Source: Synechococcus sp. ROS8604
GTDB lineage: Bacteria; Cyanobacteriota; Cyanobacteriia; PCC-6307; Cyanobiaceae
Assembly (NCBI RefSeq): GCF_014279655.1
Contig: NZ_CP047946.1
Span: 1,798,001-1,862,000, forward strand
Reading direction: 5' to 3'
Length of the DNA: 64,000 bases
Shown: positions 1 through 7,291 of the stretch, piece after piece
Numbering within the stretch: the first letter of the stretch is position 1
Layout of the letters: each line of letters opens with the position of its first letter
Notes under the pieces: generated by a model
What the model saw: only the letters and a program-made list of their open reading frames with translations
Database searches by the model: none
What the model was told of the DNA's origin: nothing
Made by a program: the position numbers and the translations under genes

Positions 1-67
1 GCCTGTGCCTCGCTCGCTGACAGCTACCAACGGGAGTACAAGGATCAGCCCACGTCCGATCCCGACT

Positions 68-616
68 TCAGCGCTGACCGGGCTCTGATCGGTGGGGCTT
101 GAGATACCCCCAGGCTGACCACAGAGCCAACAGCAACGAGGGCCAAAACAAACCCACACCAACCAGTTTTAAACCCTGAACCAGGGATGGATCCCCCCAA
201 AGGGGGGGCCAAAGCATGAGCGCAAGGCTGAGGAATTGAAGGATTGTTTTGGCTTTCCCCGCCATGGATGCGGGGGCCCCATCACGGCTGTCACCGCGCC
301 ACCCCGAGATCAGCAATTCACGGGCCAGCAAAAGCCAGACCGCCCAAACAGGAAGGATTCCCTCTGACGCCAACCAGATCAGAGGGGCACTGATCAACAA
401 CTTGTCAGCAAGCGGGTCCAAGCGAGCTCCCCAGGTGCTGCCTCCATCGGCTCGTCTTGCCAACCAGCCATCCGCTGCATCACTCCAACCTCCAATCAGC
501 AATAACCACCAGGCCAAAGCGTCGTAATCCGTCGCCAGCGCGAGAAGCAGCGGGAGTCCCAACAGGGCTCGAGCCAAGGTGAGTCGATCAGCCCAGAGGC
601 GCCAGGGAGAGATCAA
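68..616 (-). CDS. CDP-alcohol phosphatidyltransferase (PgsA-like)
   Basis: A 182-residue membrane protein that should transfer a phosphatidyl group from CDP-diacylglycerol to an alcohol such as glycerol-3-phosphate, making membrane phospholipid. The family signature D-G-x2-A-R-x8-G-x3-D-x3-D is complete at about residues 48-70 (DAADGWLAR, then GARLDPLAD). Four or so hydrophobic segments surround it. The start is TTG; there is no in-frame ATG upstream. It is divergent from the CBS-domain gene, about 30 bp away. Phosphatidylglycerol synthesis is the likeliest role because cyanobacteria depend on it, but the alcohol acceptor cannot be read from the motif. Confidence 0.85.
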   Translation of the reverse strand: MISPWRLWADRLTLARALLGLPLLLALATDYDALAWWLLLIGGWSDAADGWLARRADGGSTWGARLDPLADKLLISAPLIWLASEGILPVWAVWLLLARELLISGWRGDSRDGAPASMAGKAKTILQFLSLALMLWPPLWGDPSLVQGLKLVGVGLFWPSLLLALWSAWGYLKPHRSEPGQR

Positions 617-647
617 GGCTCAGAATGCATTGAGATGCGTGGATTCC

Positions 648-1118
648 ATGGTGCTTCAGCAGACGGTTAAGGAGGTGATGTCATCGCCCGTATTGACTGT
701 GACACCAGAAACGGCATTAAAAGATGCCGTGAGTCTGCTGAGCGATCACCACATCAGTGGCCTGCCAGTGGTGGATCAGAGCGGAGTCTTAATTGGGGAG
801 CTCACCGAGCAAGACCTGATGGTGCGCGAAAGCGGAGTTGATGCCGGCCCCTACGTGATGCTGTTGGACAGCGTGATCTATCTGAAGAATCCACTCAATT
901 GGGACAAGCAGGTTCATCAAGTGCTGGGCACCACGGTGAGCGATCTGATGGGACGTGATCTTCACAGTTGCGCAGAGAGTCTTCCTCTGCGCAAAGCAGC
1001 ATCCCTGCTGCATGAACGCAGCACCCAGCGCCTGATTGTGGTGGACGACAACAAACGCCCCGTGGGTGTTTTGACACGGGGGGACATCGTCCGAGCCTTG
1101 GCCTCAGGGCAGCCTTAA
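648..1118 (+). CDS. Two-CBS-domain protein
   Basis: A 156-residue soluble protein made of two CBS repeats, the first beginning VMSSPVLTVTPETALKDAV and the second around DLMGRDLHSCAESLPLRKAA. Such pairs form a Bateman module that binds adenine nucleotides or NAD and usually senses energy state. No effector domain is attached, so it is a stand-alone module with an unknown partner. The chosen ATG begins MVLQQTVKEVM; an in-frame extension upstream would overlap the divergent phosphatidyltransferase and looks non-coding. It converges with the next gene, overlapping by 4 bp. Confidence 0.88.
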   Translation: MVLQQTVKEVMSSPVLTVTPETALKDAVSLLSDHHISGLPVVDQSGVLIGELTEQDLMVRESGVDAGPYVMLLDSVIYLKNPLNWDKQVHQVLGTTVSDLMGRDLHSCAESLPLRKAASLLHERSTQRLIVVDDNKRPVGVLTRGDIVRALASGQP

Positions 1119-2302
1119 CGAGACGCGAGTGGCGTGATTCGAATCGCCACTGGCTTGATGAAACGGAACTCCACAAAATCGCCGAGCGCTAGCTCGTCAA
1201 AAGCCTTTCCAGGCATTCGCTTGCTGACGTCGAGATTGTGAACCTTCCCGAATGGCCCGCGGAGACTCAAGGTGCGATCGGACCGCGAAATCCTCACCAC
1301 TTCAGCGCTGCCTGTGGCCATCGCCACGCGCGTGCCCTTCGGAACGGGACCAAAGTCTCCAGCGATCTCCACATCCTGGCGCTCAAAACTCAGGGCTTTG
1401 ATGGTGGAAGGGCGTAGTTCCACCACTAAGCCATCGAGAAGATCCACGGATATGTTGCTTCCAGGACGCAACCTCAACGTGTTGAGATCCACGGCTGACG
1501 TCACAAGAATGTTGTGCCCTTCGGGGCCTTCAATTTCCAGCACCTGCTGGTCTGGAAGAAGGCGGGTCACAGTGGCGTGGAGGTGGGTGATTTCAAACGA
1601 CTCAAGAAGTTCCGCCTTCAGAGTGGTTCCAGACCGAAGCAAATCGGCGGCCAAGGGGGGCGTGAAAACAGAAGGGCCGCGCGCAGGAGTAGGGAGTTTG
1701 CGAACGTCTACGGCGACGGGCTGAACCAGGCGGAAATCAACGAACTCGCCAACCTTCAAATCCTCAAGCGGATCATTCTCTGGCGTCACTAAGACGTCGA
1801 GATTGTTGATGCCGCCAAACGGACCCATCAGGCTCAGACTTCCATCTTGACGATCAAGCTTGACCACCCTTCCCGTTCCTGAGGCAAGCGCGACACGCGT
1901 TCCTTTTTTCAACTTCCCCATATCAGTGGGAAGGATGATGTCTTCACGACTAAAGCTCAGCTCTTGATCTTGACTCGCCTCAAGGTCCACTAACAAACCA
2001 TCGAGAACGGAGAGGCTCACCTCATCCCCAGGTTGTAAGCCGAGGGGCGCTAAATCCAGGCCAACCGTGTAGATCTCGGTGTGCCCCTCAGGATCCACAA
2101 TTTCGATCACCTTCTCTTTGGACAGAGCTTCACTCACGGTGCCTGTGAGCTCCGTCACCTCAAAACCAGCCAGTTGCTTTTCAGTGAACCCAGCAAGAGC
2201 ACGCTGAGGGGGAGTCAGCAAAGCTGACGCCAGCAAAGAACAGATCAGCAGCACTCGGCCATGGAGTTGGTGACGGGACTTCTGGCGCGATGGGCGGATC
2301 AT
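1115..2302 (-). CDS. Secreted protein with two copies of an unknown beta-rich domain
   Basis: A 395-residue protein with an N-terminal signal peptide (arginine-rich start, hydrophobic residues about 16-30, ALAG cleavage region). The mature part is an internal duplication: residues about 47-200 and 236-390 align along their length. In both copies the order is F-E-[VI]-T, E-I-x-x-P-E-G-H, L-D-G-L-[LV]-V-[DE]-L, L-S-F-x-R, K-G-T-R-V-A-[LM]-A, L-S-L-x-G-P-F-G and N-L-D-V. I do not recognise the family. The repeated short beta motifs suggest paired barrel-like domains in the periplasm or at the cell surface. It is divergent from the L,D-transpeptidase gene with 78 bp between them. Confidence 0.85.
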   Translation of the reverse strand: MIRPSRQKSRHQLHGRVLLICSLLASALLTPPQRALAGFTEKQLAGFEVTELTGTVSEALSKEKVIEIVDPEGHTEIYTVGLDLAPLGLQPGDEVSLSVLDGLLVDLEASQDQELSFSREDIILPTDMGKLKKGTRVALASGTGRVVKLDRQDGSLSLMGPFGGINNLDVLVTPENDPLEDLKVGEFVDFRLVQPVAVDVRKLPTPARGPSVFTPPLAADLLRSGTTLKAELLESFEITHLHATVTRLLPDQQVLEIEGPEGHNILVTSAVDLNTLRLRPGSNISVDLLDGLVVELRPSTIKALSFERQDVEIAGDFGPVPKGTRVAMATGSAEVVRISRSDRTLSLRGPFGKVHNLDVSKRMPGKAFDELALGDFVEFRFIKPVAIRITPLASR

Positions 2303-2380
2303 TGGTTGAACATCTGTCGTGCAGAGACGGTAGCTCCCTATTTTGATGAGTCAAAATACGCAGAGTTTTACGAGCGCCGC

Positions 2381-2854
2381 ATGTCAAGTTCTTGGGTGCG
2401 CCAAATGGCGCTTTGCATCGGTCTCGCTGTTGTCGCTTCAGCGACACAGCTTCCAGCACGCGCTGAGAAGACGATTGAGATCAGCTTGAAGGATCGCTAC
2501 TTGAAGCTGCTGGATTCCGGGGTTGTGGTGGCTCGCTATCCCGTTGCGATTGGTGCGCCGGAATCACCGACGCCAGCAGGGAGCTACGAGATCACCCGCA
2601 TGGAAGATGCGCCGGTCTATCACAAGAAAGGGAAAGTGATCGCTCCAGGTCCAAAGAATCCTGTTGGGGTCCGTTACATGGCTTACTTCCAGCTTGGGAC
2701 TGGTGAATACGCCATTCATGGAACAGCCTGGCCCAACTGGGTCAATCTCAGAGCGGCTGTCAGCCTTGGCTGCATTCGCATGCTCAACAAAGATGTAATC
2801 AACCTGTTCAATCAAGTCGACGTCGGGACGCCCGTCGTTGTGACATCCAAATAA
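2381..2854 (+). CDS. L,D-transpeptidase (YkuD domain)
   Basis: A 157-residue exported enzyme expected to cross-link or modify peptidoglycan in the periplasm. An N-terminal signal peptide ends near ALPARA at about residue 28. The YkuD domain follows, and its active site is visible as IHGTA (His113) and SLGCIRM (Ser129, Cys131, Arg133), with Cys131 the nucleophile. The length is typical of a minimal YkuD protein with no LysM domain. The start chosen puts the signal peptide at the N terminus; the open frame continues upstream but without signal-like sequence. A small secreted protein follows 15 bp downstream and may share the transcript. Confidence 0.9.
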   Translation: MSSSWVRQMALCIGLAVVASATQLPARAEKTIEISLKDRYLKLLDSGVVVARYPVAIGAPESPTPAGSYEITRMEDAPVYHKKGKVIAPGPKNPVGVRYMAYFQLGTGEYAIHGTAWPNWVNLRAAVSLGCIRMLNKDVINLFNQVDVGTPVVVTSK

Positions 2855-2869
2855 CCACTCCATCAAGCC

Positions 2870-3148
2870 ATGCATTTAAATCCACTTCTTCTGGTTGCGA
2901 TTTCAGCCTGCATCGCCGCCCCCCTTTCAGCTCAGGGCTCATCAAGCCAAGAGTTGCCGGAGCAAACGTTTTTAGATCAAGTTGAAGCCCCTGGCCATGT
3001 GCTGATTACAGCCCGTGGTGCTGATGCGGTGAACGCTGAAGCCCGCCGTAAAGGCCTGAAATTTCCTGCCGTGGGCTATTGGTCTCCAGACAATGTGTGT
3101 TTCAGCAATCCCCCCAAAGGTGATTGCAATGGATTGTTCACCCGTTGA
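2870..3148 (+). CDS. Small secreted protein, unknown function
   Basis: A 92-residue protein with a clear signal peptide (MHLNPLLLVAISACIAAPLSAQG) followed by a soluble domain containing two cysteines near the C terminus (NVCFSNPPKGDCNG) that could form a disulfide. I do not recognise the family. It lies 15 bp after the L,D-transpeptidase gene in the same direction, which suggests an envelope role, but nothing in the sequence shows one. Confidence 0.75.
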   Translation: MHLNPLLLVAISACIAAPLSAQGSSSQELPEQTFLDQVEAPGHVLITARGADAVNAEARRKGLKFPAVGYWSPDNVCFSNPPKGDCNGLFTR

Positions 3149-3461
3149 TTCCCTCAGCAGCAGCTGAGAGCCTCAAAAGGTTGTACGAAGGGCAATCAGT
3201 GCTGAAGGTCCTTGGCTGCGCTCAGTTCGTCTCCCACGATTACCGCTAAAAACAGAGAGCACAACAAGCAATCAATATTCATCCAAAAAATAGACTCAAC
3301 TAAAAACAAATGACTGCTGAAACGAATGCCAGCTGCAAGGTCTAATCCCAGCTTTGCCACTCCTTAATCTGCAAAAAAAGACTCCGCCATCACAAGCGAA
3401 GTCTTTATCGGCGTTCTTCTTACAAAGCTCGGAAGTGATGATCACCCACAACAAAACTTCC
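3149..3461. other. Intergenic stretch with one hairpin terminator
   Basis: No convincing gene is seen here. The stretch holds a minus-strand terminator hairpin near its right end, described separately, and a short CTCAGC/GCTGAG hairpin just after the upstream gene. Confidence 0.5.
3373..3406 (-). terminator. Minus-strand Rho-independent terminator
   Basis: Read on the minus strand it is AAGACTTCGC, an 8-base loop, then GCGGAGTCTT followed by a run of T. The 10-bp stem has one G-T wobble. It implies a leftward transcript from upstream, which favours the minus-strand reading of the neighbouring small ORF. Confidence 0.7.
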
Positions 3462-3647
3462 TTATATCTCCACCTTGTGCCCACTGAAAACATCTTCACC
3501 ACCTAATGGCGCGAGGATGACGTCCTTTACAGATGGGGGCACTTTGCATTCAATGCCGCTTTTAATGCCATCTGGTTTTGCAAAACACCTCCACCAGCGA
3601 TGTTTTGAAGTTGTTGTGGAGGTAATTCCCGCCGATGCACATACCAT
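3462..3647 (-). CDS. Possible small protein (minus reading)
   Basis: A 61-residue ORF of no recognised family, ending 56 bp before a strong minus-strand terminator. It overlaps an equally long plus-strand ORF; only one is likely to be real. The terminator favours this strand, but codon content alone does not decide. Confidence 0.35.
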   Translation of the reverse strand: MVCASAGITSTTTSKHRWWRCFAKPDGIKSGIECKVPPSVKDVILAPLGGEDVFSGHKVEI

Positions 3648-3696
3648 CTCGCAAATGCTTGGAGCAGACGATGACCAGCCTCAAGCCGATCTGTGA
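3517..3696 (+). CDS. Possible small protein (plus reading)
   Basis: A 59-residue ORF whose second half (HQRCFEVVVEVIPADAHTI) looks protein-like and which ends in an acidic tail. It has no good ribosome binding site and no T-rich terminator after it. It is mutually exclusive with the minus-strand ORF over the same bases. Confidence 0.35.
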   Translation: MTSFTDGGTLHSMPLLMPSGFAKHLHQRCFEVVVEVIPADAHTISQMLGADDDQPQADL

Positions 3697-3722
3697 TCTA
3701 GCTCACAGACGCTTAAGGCAAT

Positions 3723-3749
3723 AAAAAACCCCCACCGATTCGGTGAGGG
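3723..3749 (-). terminator. Terminator of the DUF4278 gene
   Basis: On the minus strand it reads CCCTCACCG, AAT, CGGTGGGGG, then six T. It lies just after the stop of the small DUF4278 gene. Confidence 0.8.
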
Positions 3750-3772
3750 AAGCTTGAAGTGAACTCAATCAA

Positions 3773-3880
3773 TCACTTGGCGTAAACAACGCCCCTGTAA
3801 ATAAGATGGATTTTATTAGAAGCGATGCTCGATGCACTCTTAGCGGGTGCATACTGCTTGCCACGATAGGTCAAGGTCAT
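3773..3880 (-). CDS. DUF4278 microprotein
   Basis: A 35-residue protein that begins MTLTYRGKQY and ends LIYRGVVYAK, so it carries the Y-R-G motif twice, as in the cyanobacterial DUF4278 family. The function of the family is unknown. The ATG follows GAGGAAC at good spacing, and a strong terminator lies 24 bp after the stop. The gene is far below usual annotation length limits, but the family motif, ribosome site and terminator together make it convincing. Confidence 0.75.
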   Translation of the reverse strand: MTLTYRGKQYAPAKSASSIASNKIHLIYRGVVYAK

Positions 3881-4312
3881 GAGAGGTTCCTCAGAAAGAC
3901 AGGCCCCCGTTCCTTGGCCTGGATTGTCTGCGCCTCGCAGATGGGGATACGAGGTGAACGTCAGGAGTAGATGAGCTACCACTCTTTTGTACCGATCAAG
4001 TCAACACAAATAGCGTTCAGAATGATACAAAGAAGGCGATTTTATGTGCCTTCTGAATACGAAACAAAACTGAAAGCTACACAGTCATTGTTCAAATCAC
4101 TACAGAGTTTTCGTTCAAACCACGATTGTGTGCTTCAACGATACAAAACAAACAAAGGCCTCCACCCACAAGGGCGGAGGCTTAAGGCTCGCACCCAAAC
4201 GCCAGCCCGGACTCATCGGGCTTTCTAACGCTTGGTTTAAGTCAAATCACTCAACTTGGTTGTCGTCTCAAGGAAGGCAACGAGAATTCAGTGTTAGAGA
4301 GCGAGCTGAGCA
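3881..4312. other. Gene-poor stretch
   Basis: An 85-residue ORF on the plus strand runs through a terminator hairpin and has no protein-like pattern, so I leave it out. Apart from that hairpin I see nothing here. Confidence 0.4.
4147..4181 (-). terminator. Minus-strand terminator
   Basis: On the minus strand GCCTCCGCCC, a TTGT loop and GGGTGGAGGC precede CTTTGTTTGTTTTG. It is the likely end of the leftward transcript that carries the small minus-strand gene to its right. Confidence 0.65.
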
Positions 4313-4516
4313 ATGGCTTTGATTTGCTGCATCCATTGCGGACATTTCCATTCGGGGCTGAGGCATGCCTGCCCTGAATGCGGCATCAAGCCTCAAGAAA
4401 GATCAGGTCAAACAATCGCCGATCAAGGCATGGCAGATCAAGGCATGGCAGCAGCTCCCTCAGAGCAAGGAGGGGGCGGTCTTGGTCAATCCAACGAGAT
4501 TGTCCAGATCCACTGA
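4313..4516 (+). CDS. Small zinc-ribbon protein
   Basis: A 67-residue protein beginning MALICCIHCGHFHSGLRH followed by CPEC. The CxxC pairs form a likely zinc ribbon. A short repeat (ADQGMADQGMA) sits in the C-terminal half. It overlaps the convergent minus-strand gene by 57 bp. Function unknown. Confidence 0.5.
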   Translation: MALICCIHCGHFHSGLRHACPECGIKPQERSGQTIADQGMADQGMAAAPSEQGGGGLGQSNEIVQIH

Positions 4517-4660
4517 TCGAAGAACGGCCTTCTCAGCCTGGGGGGAGAGGACCGCATGCACGACACCACCAGAGGCTTTCTCATAGCTGCAGACGTCAAA
4601 CGCAGCTGGGTCTGATTCCACAGTGACGCGGGAGCCATCGCGGAGGAGGAATTGAGGCAT
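4460..4660 (-). CDS. Small conserved-looking protein
   Basis: A 66-residue soluble protein beginning MPQFLLRDGSRVTVESDP, which looks like a small beta domain. The ATG is chosen because the upstream extension is not protein-like. A minus-strand terminator lies about 280 bp downstream. I do not recognise the family. Confidence 0.6.
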   Translation of the reverse strand: MPQFLLRDGSRVTVESDPAAFDVCSYEKASGGVVHAVLSPQAEKAVLRSVDLDNLVGLTKTAPSLL

Positions 4661-4749
4661 TGATCTGATGAAGATCCCCAAGTTATCTCGTGCTGTCGGC
4701 CCAAAAGCCAGAGATGTCAGAGGATCCATTCCACGCGGTATCAGCAGCC

Positions 4750-6255
4750 TCAGGGCAAAGGCGGAGGAGGAAGCACTGGAGGAGGTGGTGCTCCATAGAT
4801 GATGCTCTCCTGTTCATCAGCTGAAGACACCGGTTCCTGTTCCTTAAGCGCAGGGGCCGGAGGAATGGGCTGAGGCCACGCTTCCGGATCCTCTGGAAGG
4901 ATCTGGTCCTCCTGAAGCAACACAGGTGGAGGTAAATCCGGAGGCAGATCGAAATCCCATGGCTGGGTCTCAGCATCTGATGGGAACGACTCGTCCTGAT
5001 CGGCCTCCGCATCAGGCCGTTCTCGGAGCACAAGTGGGTCAGCAGTAATCGGTGGTTCCCGGAGCGGTTGCCTGGTAGGAAGCGTTTCGGTGACAGGCGT
5101 GGTCTGGTTGTGATCGAGGCGTGGTGAGGGCTTAGGTGCCCAGATCATGCGCGCAATCGGCTCAACACCTTGCTCCATGACACGGTTCAAACCAGCCAAG
5201 GCGCGGTCCATCAGCTGCCCTCCATAGAAAGAGGCGCAGTCCGATGGGCCTTCACAGCGCTTGCTGCTTTCGATCCGTCTGGTCAAGTCAGCCATCAGCC
5301 CACCTTTCAACGGGACGCGACGCTCACTCAATCGGAGCAAGTAAGGAACATGCACAAAACTGGTGGCGCCACCGCTAATCCAGTTGGCATCCTCCTCCGT
5401 GAAACCTTTCACCCCCGGAATAATCAGACGACTTTTGGATGCATGGTCGGGCATGTAGGCCGCCACAAGACCCCGCCTGCGGGCCAGATCCTTCGTCTGC
5501 TCCAGCGTGAGGCCATCCTTACTCATCAGCATTTCGATTCGGCCATCAGATTTCAAGCCGTAGACCATGCGAATGCGTGGCAGGTAGTAACGAATCCGTT
5601 GCCCCATGCTGATGCTGTAAGCCCCCTTGTAGCTCTCAGGTGGCTCCTCCAGGTCGTTGTAAATGCTGTGCAAACCGCCCACAAACATGTCGTAGGTCTT
5701 CGCCCGGGCGGGGGTTAATTCTCCGTATCCAAAGTCAACGCTTCCATCCTTGAGGATGCCAATGAAGGCCCGTTGCCTTGAGGCCGTTCTATTGCGTCCA
5801 CGCCAGACCCTGCTCCCAAGTTTCAAGTCACCGAGTGGAACGGTGATTTCCTGCCCAAACTCATCGATATGCCGCTCGTACATCGGTCCAGAGACGTAGG
5901 CCAGAGCGGCGGTATCTTCAAAGGCATCCTGTTCGCGATCCCAGCCCTCAAGCAGGCCTAGGCGCACATCGCGAGGATCGAAATCAAGGGCATACACCTC
6001 ATCGTCTGGTTGGTATGCAAAAGGCCCTGCTAAGGCATTAGACGTTTCAACAGGCTCGAGCTCAGGGGAGGTCTGCTTTTTTTCGGGAGTTCCGGGCGCA
6101 AGAGCAATCAGGCCCGCGAACACCGTGACTGGAATCACGACAATCAACCAGCGCTTGCGCCATAGGCGTGAACGCTGGGGCTGGTGCTTGCGCTTACGTT
6201 TCTTTTTCTGAGAGGAGGTGTCTGCAGAAGAAACTGACGTCCGATGTCGAATCAC
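4750..6255 (-). CDS. Membrane-anchored protein with proline-rich tail
   Basis: About 501 residues. A very basic N terminus is followed by one membrane segment (WLIVVIPVTVFAGLIALA) and a large outer domain. The last 130 residues are acidic and rich in proline, ending in PPPPVLPPPPLP. The middle region (VYGLKSDGRIEMLMSKDGLTL onward) weakly recalls NAGPA-type phosphodiester glycosidase domains, but the usual Asp-Gly-Gly motif is absent, so this is only a suggestion. I place the start at a GTG that overlaps the upstream stop as GTGA and follows AGGAAGG by 8 bases. An ATG 45 bases upstream is the alternative. It is translationally coupled to the PdeM-like gene. Confidence 0.8.
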   Translation of the reverse strand: MIRHRTSVSSADTSSQKKKRKRKHQPQRSRLWRKRWLIVVIPVTVFAGLIALAPGTPEKKQTSPELEPVETSNALAGPFAYQPDDEVYALDFDPRDVRLGLLEGWDREQDAFEDTAALAYVSGPMYERHIDEFGQEITVPLGDLKLGSRVWRGRNRTASRQRAFIGILKDGSVDFGYGELTPARAKTYDMFVGGLHSIYNDLEEPPESYKGAYSISMGQRIRYYLPRIRMVYGLKSDGRIEMLMSKDGLTLEQTKDLARRRGLVAAYMPDHASKSRLIIPGVKGFTEEDANWISGGATSFVHVPYLLRLSERRVPLKGGLMADLTRRIESSKRCEGPSDCASFYGGQLMDRALAGLNRVMEQGVEPIARMIWAPKPSPRLDHNQTTPVTETLPTRQPLREPPITADPLVLRERPDAEADQDESFPSDAETQPWDFDLPPDLPPPVLLQEDQILPEDPEAWPQPIPPAPALKEQEPVSSADEQESIIYGAPPPPVLPPPPLP

Positions 6256-6992
6256 CGGACCAGCCTTCCTTTTCGAGCTCGGGATTCGGGGTTCTGCCAA
6301 GGAACGATGGTGCCCTCAGCCACCAGCCACTTGCGATCAAGCTGACCGCATTCATATCCTCCCGTCAACTCACCAAAGGATGGAATCAACATTCTTTCCT
6401 CAGTGGCGTCGTAGGCAAAGCAGGGAAGTCGAAGGCGATCACCCCCATAACTGAGGGTCGCAACAGGATGAATGTGCCCGCAGATATTAAGCAAACAAGC
6501 TTTTTGGCTGGAATGATCCGGTGGATGCTCAGGCTCATGGCTCAACCAAAGCTGTCCGAGTTGATAGCTCGGATGCTGAGGCATCCCCACGAGTTGACAG
6601 GGTCGATCGTGGTTCCCCCCCACCAGGTTGATGGCACAACCGGTGAGCTCAGGCAATGCCTTCAACGTCTCGCGAAGCGAGTGGGTCAAGCCAAGCGGAC
6701 CATGAACCAAATCACCAAGGATGATCAGGGTCTTGGGCTTCACGCGTGCGCAGAGATCCAACAGTGGATTGAGCGTGCCGCGATCGCCATCACTGGGAAG
6801 GGGGATGCCGTGGGCTTGAAACACCTCGGCCTTACCCAAATGCAAATCGGCAATCAGCAGTTCACGCCCTTCAGGACGCCAGAGAGCTTTCTCAGGGAGC
6901 AACTCAAGCCGCTCCTGCTCCCAGGTCCAGGACGTGCCATACCCTTCTCGCGAAGGGACACCATTTCGTAATCGGCTCAACTCTGCACTCAA
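6252..6992 (-). CDS. pdeM: PdeM-like metallophosphoesterase
   Basis: A 246-residue calcineurin-type phosphoesterase. The metal-binding motifs appear in order: ADLHLGK, LGDLVHG, GGNHD, SHEP and GHIHP. The arrangement and length match the PdeM family, which in other bacteria is linked with a helicase and DNA ligase in DNA repair, although no such partner is next to it here. The best start is TTG preceded by AAGGGG. The following gene starts inside its stop codon, so the pair is probably co-translated. Enzyme class is certain; the substrate is not. Confidence 0.85.
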   Translation of the reverse strand: MSAELSRLRNGVPSREGYGTSWTWEQERLELLPEKALWRPEGRELLIADLHLGKAEVFQAHGIPLPSDGDRGTLNPLLDLCARVKPKTLIILGDLVHGPLGLTHSLRETLKALPELTGCAINLVGGNHDRPCQLVGMPQHPSYQLGQLWLSHEPEHPPDHSSQKACLLNICGHIHPVATLSYGGDRLRLPCFAYDATEERMLIPSFGELTGGYECGQLDRKWLVAEGTIVPWQNPESRARKGRLVR

Positions 6993-7162
6993 AAGGTGAC
7001 CCCTTCACACCATCCTGACGTCTTCAGCAGGCCGGTCAAAGCCAGGAAAGCAGAAAGGATTTCTGCCAAGACCCTCCAATCCCACAGCACGGGTTTCCAA
7101 CAGCCATTTGATTGCGGATATCACACATCCCTTGCTTGGGGAGTTCCCTGAAGACAGCTGTG

Positions 7163-7276
7163 ATGAGAGTCTTTGGAGTAAGACGCATTGGATTGATGAC
7201 CCTGGCATTGATACTGGCCCTCCTTGGATCGTTGATGGCCATGGGTTTGATTATTCGACGCCTTGAAAGGGGCTAA
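7163..7276 (+). CDS. Single-pass membrane microprotein
   Basis: A 37-residue ORF beginning MRVFGVRRIGLMTLALIL, with one long hydrophobic segment flanked by Arg/Lys. It lies 15 bp before the GluR0-like channel gene on the same strand. No family is recognised; the pattern of a basic N terminus, one membrane helix and a basic C terminus supports it. Confidence 0.45.
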   Translation: MRVFGVRRIGLMTLALILALLGSLMAMGLIIRRLERG

Positions 7277-7291
7277 CCAGACGAGGACACA

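Noticed and set aside
1-67. A minus-strand frame reading GRGLILVLPLVAV that runs off the left end.
   Set aside because: It looks like the beginning of a membrane protein, but no start codon is visible and the rest is outside the window.
3971-4228. An 85-codon plus-strand ORF.
   Set aside because: It runs through a terminator hairpin and has no protein-like pattern.
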